A stretch of DNA of 64,000 nt, from NCBI RefSeq assembly GCF_964199755.1, contig NC_133901.1, positions 45,973,418-46,037,417 on the forward strand. The letters run 5' to 3'. The notes below the pieces were generated by a model. It was not told the origin of the DNA. It saw only the letters and a program-made list of their open reading frames with translations, and ran no database searches. Each line of letters starts with the position of its first letter. The first letter of the stretch is position 1. Made by a program: the position numbers and the translations under genes. This DNA is from Larus michahellis (taxonomy: Eukaryota > Chordata > Aves > Charadriiformes > Laridae). This document shows, piece by piece, positions 28,025 to 41,720 of the stretch.

Positions 28025-29705
28025 CTGCAGGCATAAAAGGCAACCAGTGTTGAGGAAAGCCATCACGAAAAGACTTTAACTGTGATTTTCTATACTTATC
28101 CTTCATATTTTCCCAGCATAAAAACACGCAAGACCTTTTGCTATGGTTTGTAAGGTGAGCATTAGGATTACACTGGGACATCCACCCATTTCTCGATGTC
28201 CTTATTTACCTAGGAATTAAGTTTTGACGTACTTTTAAGGAGCGTCTCTGACAGCACTGATGGGGATGAGTGTTTGTCACTCATCTACAGAGGTCTACAG
28301 TGACAGGGATATTGTGGCAGAAACAGCAAGGTGGACACATGTCAGCTGGAGAACGTGTTTCTGTAGCTACACAGTCTTGTACATGCTCTGTGTCTGGCCC
28401 TGGCCTACAGCTTGGGCTGAGACAAGTGCAAGGTGCAATGTCAAAAGTGGGAAAATAAACTCCACACTTTTTTCACTAGTTTGTCAAAAAATATATCATC
28501 TGTTCATTGGCTCTTCACATTTCCTAGTAAATATGACATTCCATAAGGTAGAAACACTGGAAAGGTAATTTTGGAGCAATTACACCCTTGCAGACTTCCT
28601 CAGCTTTCATTTTTACTTTTCATTCAACAAGTTATTAGTGTTAATGATACCCTTGGCTAATCCTGTCCTCACAGGACCAGGTGGTACATGTTAACACCTT
28701 CAAATTAACAGCTATGTTTAAGACAGAGACACTAGTAGGCTTGTTCAGTCCTTTACATGAGAAGAAGCTACTTGCCTCACTAACTGGGAAAGGGTCAGGT
28801 CAGTACTTGTGGGCTGGTACCAGCCTTAGCTCAGGAGGTTCATTGTAAGGGTCTGCAGCAGTGCCTAGACCAACACAGAGAGTAAAAATAAAGTTTCAGG
28901 TTAACAGGCAAGAAAAATTTCCAGAAGAAATATTCCAGCTTTACCTCAAGGAGTGGGGTATATTTTTCCCTAAAACACGAATACCTATACCGTTCTGGTT
29001 CATTTATTTACCGTAATCCCCACTATAACTTTACCTTTTTTATTTAGGGTTGTATTGAAGAAACAAAGAAAACGTCTTGCTAGAAGTTCATGTTTTGCCT
29101 TTGGTTGAATTAAACAGGGATAACAGGAATGTGAAATTGATCAGGGACAAGCAACTCTACTGAGAACTCTGTTTTTACACAGGCTTTGGAATAGCACTTT
29201 TTTCCCCTCTGACTCTTCTTTTTCTTGGCGAGGGATTGGACTGTAGTACATAAAGATTGGACTATAGTGCCTTTACTAACAAGACGTATATAGAGAAAGA
29301 ATGGTGTTTGTCAATTGTATGAATTGAGGTGAAAAAACAGCCTGGCTTAAAAAAGGACAGATTTTAATGTTTTTAAGTAGGAGTTTTAGTGTTCCTTCAG
29401 CAGTGCTAACTTATGTAGTATCACAGTGACTTTTATCTATAATTGGTAAATGTACATATATGGAAAGCTGTTTTTACTAGAGTAGCTTAGTCCATATTTA
29501 TGCCCGCACCAATATCATTGTTCTCATAAAACCATACACAGAACGGATGTAGTAAATCTGATCCCAAACCTGTACACCGTGTATCTGTTATAAAAGCTGA
29601 TGACTTTTAGGCCCTTGATGGGATGGTACTAGGTGACAGCTTCTTCCTGTCCAGAGCTGCAAATGAATCAGTACTTATTGTCACCCCATTGCCTGTATCA
29701 GACAC

Positions 29706-29969
29706 CTGAAAAACAGACCATACGCATGACAAGTTCTAGATGATCCTGGGGGATTTCCTAGGCATGTGAGGTGTGCTGACCGAGGCCAAAACTGAGCCCG
29801 CATGTGAGACAGAGGTCCAAGACTCAGGACATGAAAATAAAAATCTCTTGTCTTCGGGCGTCTGCACTTCATTCATTTCATATGAAGAACTGCCTAAAAC
29901 CTCCTTGGAGAGTTTCCAATTCTGATATAAATAATGTGTCAACTCACAGTAACCAGGAAACAAACTTTC
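29706..29969 (-). other. Exon-like segment, 88 codons with one in-frame TAG
   Basis: On the minus strand, CTGTTGCAG precedes the segment and donor GTGTCT follows TTTTTCAG. Both ends are phase 0. The first 77 codons are open, TAG stands at 29,736-29,738, and the same frame is open again to the donor. The stop differs from CAG (Gln) by one C-to-T change. No family is recognised. Either a decayed exon or a chance frame. Confidence 0.22.
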
Positions 29970-30330
29970 CTGCAACAGGGTTAGTGCTAATTAAGAGAAA
30001 TGCCCGCTCTAGAATCGACGTGGCAACTCAGAATGGATAAGATGCATATACTTGCAAACAAATGCAATACACGTCCTGTTATCCAGCCTAATGGAAAGTG
30101 GTGAAACACAGAAAAAGCATAACCACAGATAATCCTGGATATGTAAAGAAGGCATTTAACAGAAATCAGCGAGAGTGCAATATTGAAGCAGGTGGTAGCG
30201 ATATTCTCTGTGACGATTGTAGTGCAAGCAGATTCCCATACCATGGATAAAATACTGCTTCCAGACCTGAGCTGACTTAAGAACAACCAGCACTTCCACA
30301 AAAAGCAGTCCAATAACCCATTATCAAAAG

Positions 30331-33300
30331 CTAATTGTGTAGCTATAATCCCAGTTTCCAATCCCACCACAGCCACTCTGTTCATAGGTCCCATTAGTCC
30401 CCTCTCATCCTCTTCATCCCCTGTTAACCACTATGACCTGTGCCATCCACTAATCATCATTTCATTTCTTTGTCTCCATTGTTCTCTTCTCCCTCCTGCA
30501 ACTGCTCTAACTCTTATTTTCTTGAAGCCTTGTTCTCCCTCATCAAGAAAAATCACAGAGTTTATAGTTATTGGAAGAAAGAATCTGGTGGAGCTGCCAG
30601 GGGAGCAGAGAGAAGAAATGGCAAGCAATTAGGCACTATATCTGGCTCCCAGAGCTTGCTGTACCACGGATTTAATGAGAGAAGCAGATGGGCACAGATA
30701 CCATAGACAGAGTAAAGGCACGCACAAAAAGGTAAAAATTAAGCCCCCCACACGTTTAAAAAAAAAATTAAAAAAATCAAATAGAGAATCATCCTTTCCC
30801 TCCTTGGGTGATTGTTTGAGTATTTTTATTGCATGCTTTAACACCAATGTCTTTAAGGGGCTCCATAGGCAGCACCTATCCTCTTCGTTTGGTAGCCAGT
30901 CACAAAGCACTGAGGACATTTAAGAAATGCCCTCAGTAAAAGGTCTCCTACGGCATAAGGCAGGTTAGAGGGACTCCCAGGTGACAGCACCTCCCCAGGC
31001 CTCCCCACTGGCTTGCCGTTTCTGTGGCTGGTGAAGCTTGCAGCAGCAGCAGTTCCAGGGCAGATGGGGCAGCCCCTGCACCCGCTTCTCCTCTCCCCAA
31101 CCACTGCTGCCCTGCTCTGCCCTCTTCTGTGGGCTCCCTCTCTTGGATCCATGGGCCAAGCAAGAGAAAGGGGCTAAGTAAAAGGGATAACATGCCTCGG
31201 CTACTGTTTTGGCCAGGGATGCTGAACTTTTAGATCAGTACTAGAGACAAGGAGCTACCGCCTTTTAAAAATGAAATAAACAGAACGCTTCAGAAGCCTG
31301 TGCTGCAGCTGAAGAGTCTGCAGGAAACTTTGCAAAGCCATGCAAAAATCAAACTAGTATTTCTCACACAACTGCTCATACCCAGGGCACCTTTCATGCA
31401 ATTACTCAGCAATCCACTGACATCTTAACATAGAGCAAGGCCCCAAGACACAAAACCATAAACTGTCCAGGTGCAAAACCTGCGTGCTCCAAGAGGATCT
31501 GTTACACCAATTACCCACTTGGTGGTTTGAGACAGTCTTGTAGGAATTGTGCTTGGCACACTACCCACAGCAAATCATTATTGCATATGGTATGTATTTA
31601 CCAAAATTCTACATATGAATGAGCTATAAATTCATATTCATCCATTTCCAGAACTTTCTATGTCAAAGCTATGGGAGGAAGAGTAGCTATAATTCACTTC
31701 TGCTTAGAGGAAGAAAGCAGGAATTTTGACTTTTGACAGTACCTGAGCACTAAGGCTGCGGCTGAGCCTTTAGATAGCTGCAAAACCACATGGTGTAACG
31801 TACCCAGGCACATGCATTTCCCAGACCCACTTTCACAAACTTTGGTTTATGCCGTGTTTCATTGCTGGCAGCAGAACTGTTGTAGCTCCACAGCAAGCAC
31901 AAGTGGCTGTAACATCCATAACTCAGAAATGCCACATGCAGATGTACTTTTACAGTTTACAACTCTGCTGAAATGCCTTCTCATCATTTGAAGAGCGCTT
32001 ACACACTGTTTCCATCCCAGAACTAAATTATTTCATAATAAGATAAGAATCTCTGCTGCAGCATATGAAAAACATTTGCTTGGAATATTCCAGCTACACT
32101 GCATCTGAATCGCCCACTGCATTATGTATATCCCAATTACAGAAATCAGAGAATACAGTGGTGGGTTCAAGTTACCTGGTTTCTCTAGTCTTATTGGCAG
32201 TTTTGGGTATTCATTCTTTTTTCCTTTCAGAGCTCCATCTAATCTAGAAGTAGACTAAGATGACAGCAATTCAGATTAAAACACCTTTTAAAACTTGAGA
32301 ATCCAGGATATTTGCTATTAGGGCACATTCACTTTTAAAATATGGAGTACCATTTAAAAAAAAAAATTAAAAATATCACATCTGTAGTTTAAAGGCTAAT
32401 ATCATCTAAAGGTATGGACTCTGAAAGCAGAAACATAACTACATTAGATTATGGAAAAACAAGTGCTGGCCAGAAGTAGAAAAGTATGTTCCTCACTCTT
32501 CCAAAGATGCTTTGGGAAGACAGCAGCTGCAAGAGGTCCAGCTCACTAAGGGCACAGGCTGAGTGAGCAGTTATACAGTCATTTTAAATAAATTACATGG
32601 TCACCCGCGACTTAGGGAATAGGACCGAAGATGCTGGATCCTATCTCTGCGTTTGCCTTTGACCTCCTTCAAGGCTTCTATTTTCCAAGTCACTTAAGCC
32701 ATTCAGATGATTGAAAGTGTCATGTTACGGTTCCAGTACACTTCATTAGCACTACTCACAAGTAAAACCAGGAGGATAAATAAATAACTGTTTTAGCATG
32801 TAAGGCCGATGCACAATCCCTATAGTGGATGTCACTTACACTGCACCCCAGTGTAATCAATAGGAACTGTGCACATGTGCCGAAGACACCCTGCAGCCAT
32901 TGGACTGTCTCATTGGACAGTTTTGTCTGGAATATTTCAGAGGACAACAGATGCGATTGACAACTTTTTTTCTCTATTGCAATGTATCTGCTAACAGGAC
33001 CATTTTTACCCATTTTCCCCTCACTAATATATGACTCCTTAGAAGTGAAGAAAGAGGGGGCTTTCAATGAAAAAACCCAACAACAACAACAAAAACCCCC
33101 TCATGCTATCTTGAACATAACTGGGCTGTATCAAATATGGTAGCAGCATTTTTCTAAGAGCAGTATTAAGTCCAGAAAGGGAGGCAAACTGCCTAGAAAT
33201 TTTTTTCCAGAAGAAACTCCAGCAGAAGACCAGGATGACACCTGAATCTCAAAGTGTGGGTGCTCTTTAGTCAAGCTATTCATAGTGGAGGCATTTGCAG

Positions 33301-34849
33301 CCTTTTCCTTTCTTGATATGCTAAAGAAAGCATCCATTCAATTCCTCTGATTGGTTACTAGAAGCCACCAGTGTAGCTTCTGCTATCAAGGGGAGGTTAC
33401 AGCCAAAACCTTTCAATGTTCAAACACATCTGGTGGAACATGTGGTGTCCTTGATGTGACAGGGGCTTGCTGCACCTCTGAATGCAGCTGCTGTAATAAA
33501 TGCACTCTAACACCACCTTCCCTTGCCCTTTCGCAATCTGGACTGTGTTGCCTAACTAAAGCAATCAAACCAACCAACTACAACGAGGGCCATATTCAGC
33601 TTGGAAAAAAAAAATTATCAAAATATATCAAAAACACTTTGTCCAAAACATTGTATCACCTCAGCCATTCTATAGTTTGACCTCCATTACTAGAAGAACC
33701 CTGCTGTGTTATCTTTTCTGCTTTTTCAGAACTCCCATTCGTTTCGCAGCATCTTACTATAAGAGAACAAACAGTAGAGCTATCCAATAAAAATATGAGT
33801 ATTTTGTTTTATTTTAGCAAGTAAAAGAGGGAAGTGATAAGAATAGAAATCGTCTTTAAGGAAGGAATTGGCATGCCTACAAAAAACAAACTCCACAACA
33901 ACAAAACAAGCAGCTTCAGCCTAGTTCCCCCTCCTAGACTTTCTACCATATCCTGACTTCACTGTCACCATCTGCCAGAAAGGCAAGTTCCTCAGATGTG
34001 ATCTGTGTTTCTCGTTCTTTTTCCATCTACCAGCAAATCTCGGAAAATCCTCCTCCACAATTTATTAAGTCACTAAGCCTCATTCACCCTTTTGCTTCTT
34101 TAAAACACTAGGTAACAGTTTGAGTTTGGCATGCAATTTGATTTAATTCTGTTGTTATGATCTCTGCTGTGGACAGAGACCCTTTACACTGGCGTAGTTT
34201 GTTCCTTCTCATGCTGATACGCACACGTTTAGATGTGCTCCAAAGGGCTTGTAAACCAAGACAGCTTATAAATGAGCAAACTGCACTCATTCTGCAAGGA
34301 CTTTGTCATTTAAATAACAGTAAAAAAAAATAAAATACATTAGCACCACTAAAATTTGATTCAGCTGTTACAAACTACCTTGCCTTGCAGTTCTGGAAAG
34401 TTACAGTCTTCACCGTCACTTAAATTCCTGCAAGCAGATAGCTGTGCTGTCTTAACTACCTGCTCTCAAAAGTAAAACGCATCCATCTTTGGTGTTTGCA
34501 GCTGACAATTTAATAGCGTTTTCTACTGTGTGTACACCGACCTCCATTTTCTATTGCTTGTAACCATGCCTTTTCAGAACAGCAATTTTTCTTCAGTCTT
34601 AGCAGGGACGTATGGCTCATTACAGCAAACCTAGATGCCAACTTTGATGTTTCAAAGGTCAGATTTTTTTCTGTTATCTAAGCAAGGAAGACTTTTTTTT
34701 TCCCAAGACCATACTGGGAAGACACATTAATTTTTATCTTCCTGTCACTCAGAAAAGAGCACAGGGAGCTTTGCTCGAGTTTTTAAGTTACCTCCTGGGA
34801 GTTCCTTTGGTTTTAAAAAGAAAACTCCTAGTTTGATTGCTACAGTGTT
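30331..34849. other. Stretch upstream of the CpG island
   Basis: It is AT-rich except for a GC-richer patch at about 30,950-31,160 that is open in all three minus frames and in one plus frame. No splice pattern singles one out and no repeat family is recognised. It may be an old island or an unrecognised repeat. Confidence 0.5.
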
Positions 34850-34942
34850 TGTACCAAAGCGAGAAATAGCTGCCCAGCTCTGCTCCGCTCATCGCAGGGA
34901 AGGCAGCAGGGAAGAGTTTATGAACTGTAATTACCAGCTTAC

Positions 34943-35194
34943 CCACTCAAGCTCCTTCCTAAATGGAGTATCATTCATCATCCTCTTTTGTGCTACCGAC
35001 TCCTTAAAAGGCCTACTCAGCTTTAACTCCAGTGTGTCCCACCGCACCCGGGCTCCCCAGGAGCCTGCGCCAGGGCTACCTAGATGGATTTCAAAGGGAA
35101 CATCGCGCCGCTTGCCTGCCTTATTTGGGAAACCCAAACTCTGCAGGGCTTGGCACAACCTCGGTGACCGAGCAAGCCTCTTAGACCTGGAGCT
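34943..35194 (-). other. Exon-like open segment in the CpG island, minus strand
   Basis: On the minus strand a pyrimidine-rich stretch ending CTGTCAG precedes 84 open codons, which end at GAGTGG with a consensus donor GTAAGC. Entry and exit are both phase 0. Two adjacent in-frame ATG codons lie 13 codons before the donor, so it could also be a first coding exon; there is no earlier in-frame ATG. It points away from ZCCHC24 and starts within its island. I recognise no protein family. A divergent non-coding RNA is as likely as a coding exon. Confidence 0.3.
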
Positions 35195-35540
35195 CTGACA
35201 GAGATTTAAGGAGAATGAACCTCAGATTGCGATGAGCTCCCAGCAGCGGCGAGGAACAGAAATGAGAGTGAAGAAGGGGCGGGCGGGCTGACGAGATCCC
35301 CGGGCGAAACTTGCGGTGTTAAAAACAACCCCGAGGGGGCCGGGCAAGCAGCCCTCGGAAAGGCTTTTGCGCGTGTTTGGCGTATTAAAAAAAAAAATAA
35401 TTAAAAAAAAAAAAAAAATTCGTCAGGAAGGAGGAAAAGGAAGGCCGGGGAGCGAGCGGGCCGGCGCGCAAACCAGGCGGGCAAGTCGCCAGCGGCCCAG
35501 GGGACACCCCCGGCCAGCGGCCTGGGGACCTCCGCCGGTC

Positions 35541-35600
35541 AACACATACAAATACACACACACACAGAGAAATACACACACACAGAGCTACACTACACAG
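35541..35600. repeat. Interrupted (CA)n microsatellite in the CpG island
   Basis: Short CACACACA runs alternate with GAGA and AATA interruptions. It is a low-copy simple repeat just upstream of the G-rich core of the promoter. Confidence 0.8.
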
Positions 35601-35660
35601 AGCCGGGGCCGGGCAGGGCGGGGGCGGAGCAGAGCGGCGGCGGGACGCCCCTGCAGCCCC

Positions 35661-35687
35661 GGGGAGGGCGGGAGGCCTCGGGGGGGG
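35661..35687 (+). promoter_or_regulatory. G-quadruplex motif in the promoter / 5' UTR
   Basis: Four G-runs (4, 3, 3 and 8 G) are separated by loops of 1, 1 and 7 bases on the coding strand, which meets the usual G3+N1-7 rule. It sits in the CpG island about 410 bases before the start codon. Folding in the promoter DNA or in the 5' UTR RNA is an inference. Confidence 0.6.
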
Positions 35688-35763
35688 CGCGGCGCCGCGG
35701 CTGCCGGAGCGCCGGCAGCCCCTCCCCGCCGCTGCCTGCCGGAGTGGGAATAAAGACAGATAG

Positions 35764-36795
<1,032 letters not shown>

Positions 36796-36864
36796 TAACG
36801 CCAGAGCAAGGCTAAAAGAAACCAAAGGGAAGGAAGCTAAAAAACCTAGGGTATGTGAAGACAA

Positions 36865-36930
36865 TTCACTGTGGAACTCCCTGTCACAGGAAGTTGTTGA
36901 GGTCAAGCACTTCAGCACTGGAGGGACTTC
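36865..36930 (+). mobile_element. CR1/L3-like LINE fragment
   Basis: The block reading CTGTGGAACTCCCTGTCACA and then AGGAAGTTGTTGAGG resembles the conserved 'tggaactccctgccacaggaggttgtggagg' region found in CR1-family elements. The flanks are not recognisable, so limits are approximate. It lies about 500 bases into intron 1, next to the island edge. Confidence 0.55.
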
Positions 36931-37915
36931 ACATGTGTGGAGATACTGCGAGGTGGCACCTCACGCACCGCAGCCCCTCCAGAAAATATCCAACAATGTC
37001 ATTACTCCCAACCATGGGGGCTCTTGCCACAGACATTCAACGGTGGCCCCATTTGATGGGGGTTAGATGGAATATGCATCCGACCCACTCTGGCACTTCC
37101 TACAGAATGGCATTTCACAGTCCTCCCTGCACCATTTGTATTAAAGCATAGGTTTAAAAAGTATTCTCGGACAAAATACACACTTCTGTTCTGTCAGCAA
37201 AGCTATGGGGTTGTTAATTAAAAACAAATCAAATTCCACAACTGCTCTAGTATTATAGCTGTTAACAGTTAAGTGCCAGACTTATATATACACATTATTT
37301 TTTCCTTAATTAGAAATCCTTTCTTCCTTAAGAATTTCACAAAACGCATCCCATCTTAAAAACAGACACTATTTTTGAAAGTATATAGTTCAAAATCCAT
37401 TCAGCCTGATGTACCCTGCCTCATTAAGCACAACATAACATACCCGGTTTAAAAATATGCAGACTTAACAAGCACACTGATTTTGCTAAAGGACCAACAG
37501 GCAGTAGAATTTAAACTTCCAGCTACCTACCTGTTGATTACAAATTGTAGATTTTGCCCCTCTCTGCTTAGCTTACAAGCTTTGTGGTGCCCAGGTAGCG
37601 ATAAGACTCCAGGGGTTTGGCCTACATGGACTCTCTCCAGACTGGGACTCCATTCAGGTCTGCGTTTGTTTGAGTCAGGATACATTCTGCTCACAGCGGG
37701 TCCTTTTTCTTCTTGGGAGAAAAAGGAAAAAAACAAGTAAACGGAGGCTGCATCCAGGAAGCCTTTGAAACAGTCTCTGAGAAACAGTTTTCTTTTCCTT
37801 AAAGTTCCCTCCGAGTTCATTTTCTGCTTCTACTGTACTGTTTGCAAGTAGGAGCTAATCCTTTTGTCACACTCTCTCCCTTTCCACTTGGCTCACATTT
37901 CTTTCTTTCTTTGTT

Positions 37916-37939
37916 CCCCCCCCCCCCCCCCCCCCCCCC
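37916..37939. repeat. C24 homopolymer
   Basis: An uninterrupted run of 24 C (G24 on the minus strand) in intron 1. It can form a quadruplex on one strand and an i-motif on the other, and is a site where length calls from sequencing are unreliable. Confidence 0.9.
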
Positions 37940-40900
37940 AAACCGTTTTCTCCTTTCTTCTGGAAAACCATTTCTCTGGTATGCCAGGCCTTCCCCAGCC
38001 CCTGCTTCAGCCTCTGCTTCAGCCCCAGCTCCGAGCAGTCAGCACCTTCGCAGCCTCCCCTGGCCGTGCCACTTTCAGGTTCCAGCAGTCACTTCAGATG
38101 TATTTCTGCATGGATTACTATCATCCATGAACTGTATGGATGCAACTTTTTACTGCTCTTTTTAACCTCATTACAGTTTCCCAAGGCGCATGAAAGACAA
38201 CAGCTGAAAATGCCATCTCTATAGAAAGCCTAGAGCATTCACCATTCAGGAAATAAGAAGCCATTTCATTCTATGCAGATATAAAAATATTTTTAAAAGA
38301 TCAAGCATGTTAGTTTGTTCCAGTTCATTTTCCAGCCTGTGACAATAGCATTGACTATGCGGCTGCTAGAGGCACTTCTATGTTTCCAATATTTACCTGA
38401 ACTACGTGTGAATACAGGATAACCCGAAAAGAGGGAAGGGGGCACAGCTGCCTCATATGGCATGGGAATGCATCTGACCTGCTGGATATGCCCCCAAAAA
38501 AGGAGGGAACCCTTTAGTTCCCCAGGATAACGTTGCCTGCTTATACAGCAGTGTTCATTCAAAGGTTTAGAAGGTGTTACAGATAACTGTTACTCAAAAA
38601 AAGTTCTGTCAATATGTTAGATGCTCCGTTCTTTCCAGAAACTGGAAACTAGACTGTTTTTTTGGCAGGAGTCACCCCAGAGTTTCCTACAATGTCATGC
38701 TCTTAATTCCTGAGATTCTAACATCTGTTTATTTGCAGATGCCATTGGGTATACACTACATGTTTCAACTGCGTAAAATTATTTTGGGGACCATTAGTAC
38801 CGTATGCTGCTTTTGCATCAAGTGGGCTTATGCTATCTTTGGAACAACACATAGCTTTCCACAGTTAAACTGTTGACTGTTTTCTACACAGTGCTTGCTT
38901 TGGTTGGCTTTTTTTTTTCCTTCCAGTTTTGTCCTGGGTTGGCTTAGCCTGGAGCCGAGCTGTGACAATGATTGACACATAGCTGCACACAATATTTAGA
39001 AAGTGACCTAATGAGGGGCCAAAATAGCAACAAATTGAGAAACGATAGGATCATAGGGAGTAAAATAGTCACACGTCCTGTATGTTGCCTTGGAATTGAA
39101 AATTTCTGGAGGAGAACGCTTGGAATAAGAGGCAGCACTTGTGAAAAGTTGCTATTATACAGGGCTTGCAAGTCTGCATGGCAGTGCCTCTGTATGTGAC
39201 TTGCATGCTGACCAAAGGAACTGGACAGAAAAAAAAATAAAAGTGCCAGCACCCACAGAGTAGTCTTGCACTTCACCAAGATTTTTGTCCTCCAGACTTT
39301 TTCCACTACAATGGACGCCTTCTAAATAAACATGATGAACACAGCTGTTTGGTGCATAAAAGCCCATTGTACCAGGGGAAAAAAAAAAGCAATAATAAAG
39401 GTTTAAACAGTAAAGCAACAACGAGTGTTTTGTTCCATATGCAAGACTCATTTTGCAAAACAGACCTGCTTTAAATAAAACTTTACTGCAGCATTTATTG
39501 TCCTAGATATGAAACGAGAGCATGTTAGAACATTAAGATGCATTAAATTGGCTATTGAACTGAGCTCCACCCTCATTATAACACCATCCGTTAGAGCCAA
39601 GTATTTGAGGTTTTGTTGTGGGGCTGGTTACATGGGATTTAATGTGTTTGAGACACAGCCAGGTAACTGTGGCTTTGTGTCATTGAGTGGTATAATTGAG
39701 AAACCTAGAATAAGGGTGTAAGAGAGTCATATGGTATTTTTCTATACTCACAGTAGGCATCCTACCAGATGAATTGCCGACTTTGGCCAAGAAGAGTCAG
39801 CAACCAGTAACTAGAAATTACCATATTATAATCATCAAACTTGTTTCTTTGAACATAGAGTGCTAATTCTGGCGCTAGCCAATATTTACACACGAGAAGG
39901 AGCTTGCGTCCTAATGAATTCTTTGCCCATGTGCAATACTCTCCGTGTCTTTCCAAGAGGGGAATTCCTTCCAGAAACCTCTATGTCAGCCACTTCCCAG
40001 ACCTAAACCAGATCTTATTTAAGCACAAATATCTACATATACTAGATTAGAAAATAATCACTTTTTTTGAAAAAGTAATTCACGTTTCTGACTCAGGGCC
40101 TTCCAGGACCAGTCTTTATAGGCAAGAGAGGAACTAATTGGCAATGAGAGAGTATGAGCTAGTTCACTTTGCTGCAGTTAGGTGCATATTCCTCACTCAG
40201 AAAGGAAAATTTGCGGAATTAAGGTTTAGAGAGCATACTGTGGAAAATAACATTCAGACCCCTGTGAAACAGAAGCAGGTCTGCAACACTGGCATAGACA
40301 CAGCTTATCAGGCAGCTTCCCAAACAAAAAAAGTTAGTATGACAGTGACATTCGTATATTAACAACAATGACAAAATCCCATGAAACACTGTCAAGCACA
40401 AAAACATATGGAAGGAACTTGGCATTTCTACAGAAGATACATTTTATATCAGAAAAACTTGTTTTCCATCTGTCTTCCATAGAATTAGAGGAATACACAC
40501 TAGCCTCATACTTAATGAAAAAAGTTCTATTATTTAGCCTAGGTGAATTAATTTGGATGATGATTACAACATTAAAAAAAAACTGTTTCACCATTCTCAT
40601 AGTATAGTATCAGAACAGGGATTGCCATACAAGATCAGGCCATCGACCCACTAAATTGTCATATCTCTGAGAACAGCCATGATTAAAAGAGAGCACAAAA
40701 CACCTTGTAAGAGGCTGCTCACAACCAGTAGAGTCCTAGAGCAAATACAGAGATGCAGATTAGCAGAAATTGCTGATATTCTCCAAAACATTCCTGATTC
40801 CCTTCACTTTTGGAAAATTATTAGTTATTGTAACACAGAGCCTTATTTCTGATCCACAGAGTGCTTAATGTGCTCAGCACGGCTGTCAGGACTTCTTGCC

Positions 40901-41445
40901 TCACACTTGCTGGCTAAACCACCGCAGTATTATCTCGTCTTATTTAAGCATAGTTATTGCCAGTCAGAGTGGTGCAGTGTACAGGTTGCCTGCCGTACAT
41001 GAAGATATCCTTTAATAATTGTGACTATATTTGATTTATTTCCTTATCTTCATTGTTCTCGCTATTCTTCATGTAAGCACTATCATTTCAGTGCCCTTAT
41101 CAGTGCCAGTCAACTCCTTTCGAACTGTTTTTCAGGAAGTTAAATGTCAGTTCTTGCATTGGTCCTTGTAAGAGATTCCAGGGAGCTGAATCTCTGTTAG
41201 TCAGGAGGCAGTATGCATTTGGGGATCTTGGTGGCATCAGCCTCCTCCGTCCTCCCACACGGCCAGCTCTAGAGCCCTTTGGATGGTATTGCCTCAGCAC
41301 ACAAAGTGCAGCTTTCGCAGCCCACTCTCTATTGTGAGCTCAGAGTCTCAGATCCTATTACAGGTATTTGAGTTTACAACTACTCTGTTTCCAATTCCAG
41401 TTGGATGTATGCTTTAAAATGCAAAATTTCAGGTTTTTAAGTCTT

Positions 41446-41457
41446 CCCCCCCCCCCC
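41446..41457. repeat. C12 homopolymer
   Basis: A run of 12 C in intron 1. It is followed 230 bases later by a T-rich tract. Confidence 0.85.
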
Positions 41458-41688
41458 GTTCTTATTTCTGCAGCCATGGCCTCCTACTTTGCTGCTACTG
41501 TCTTTGAAAAACACCCTCTTTTGCCAAGGAAGAAAAATCTATATGTGAATATACTATACGAAGTGGAGTCTGAAAATAAGATCTGTATTTTGTATGAGAA
41601 GTGTGAAATTCAAGTTGTCATACAAATTGCACTCTTCTGTTTGTATCCCCTAGATATTGCTTTAGACTTCTCTACTCTCCAGGATTAA

Positions 41689-41720
41689 TTTTTTTTCTTT
41701 TTTTTTTTTTTAATTTTTTA
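41689..41720. repeat. T-rich tract
   Basis: Almost pure T with single C and AA interruptions, in intron 1. Confidence 0.85.

Noticed and set aside
29987-30394. 135-codon minus-strand frame with membrane-like stretches
   Set aside because: Possible splice ends (30,242-30,330) exist, but the entry phase does not fit the upstream candidate at 34.9 kb, and the hydrophobicity follows from T-rich sequence.
35316-35753. 145-codon plus-strand frame upstream of ZCCHC24
   Set aside because: Lys runs from the A-tracts, then Arg/Gly/Pro low complexity; in the promoter region and not in frame with the gene.
38944-39306. 120-codon minus-strand frame with a hydrophobic start like a signal peptide
   Set aside because: The hydrophobic run comes from a poly-T/poly-A patch, there is no coding-like codon use, and it lies in intron 1 antisense.
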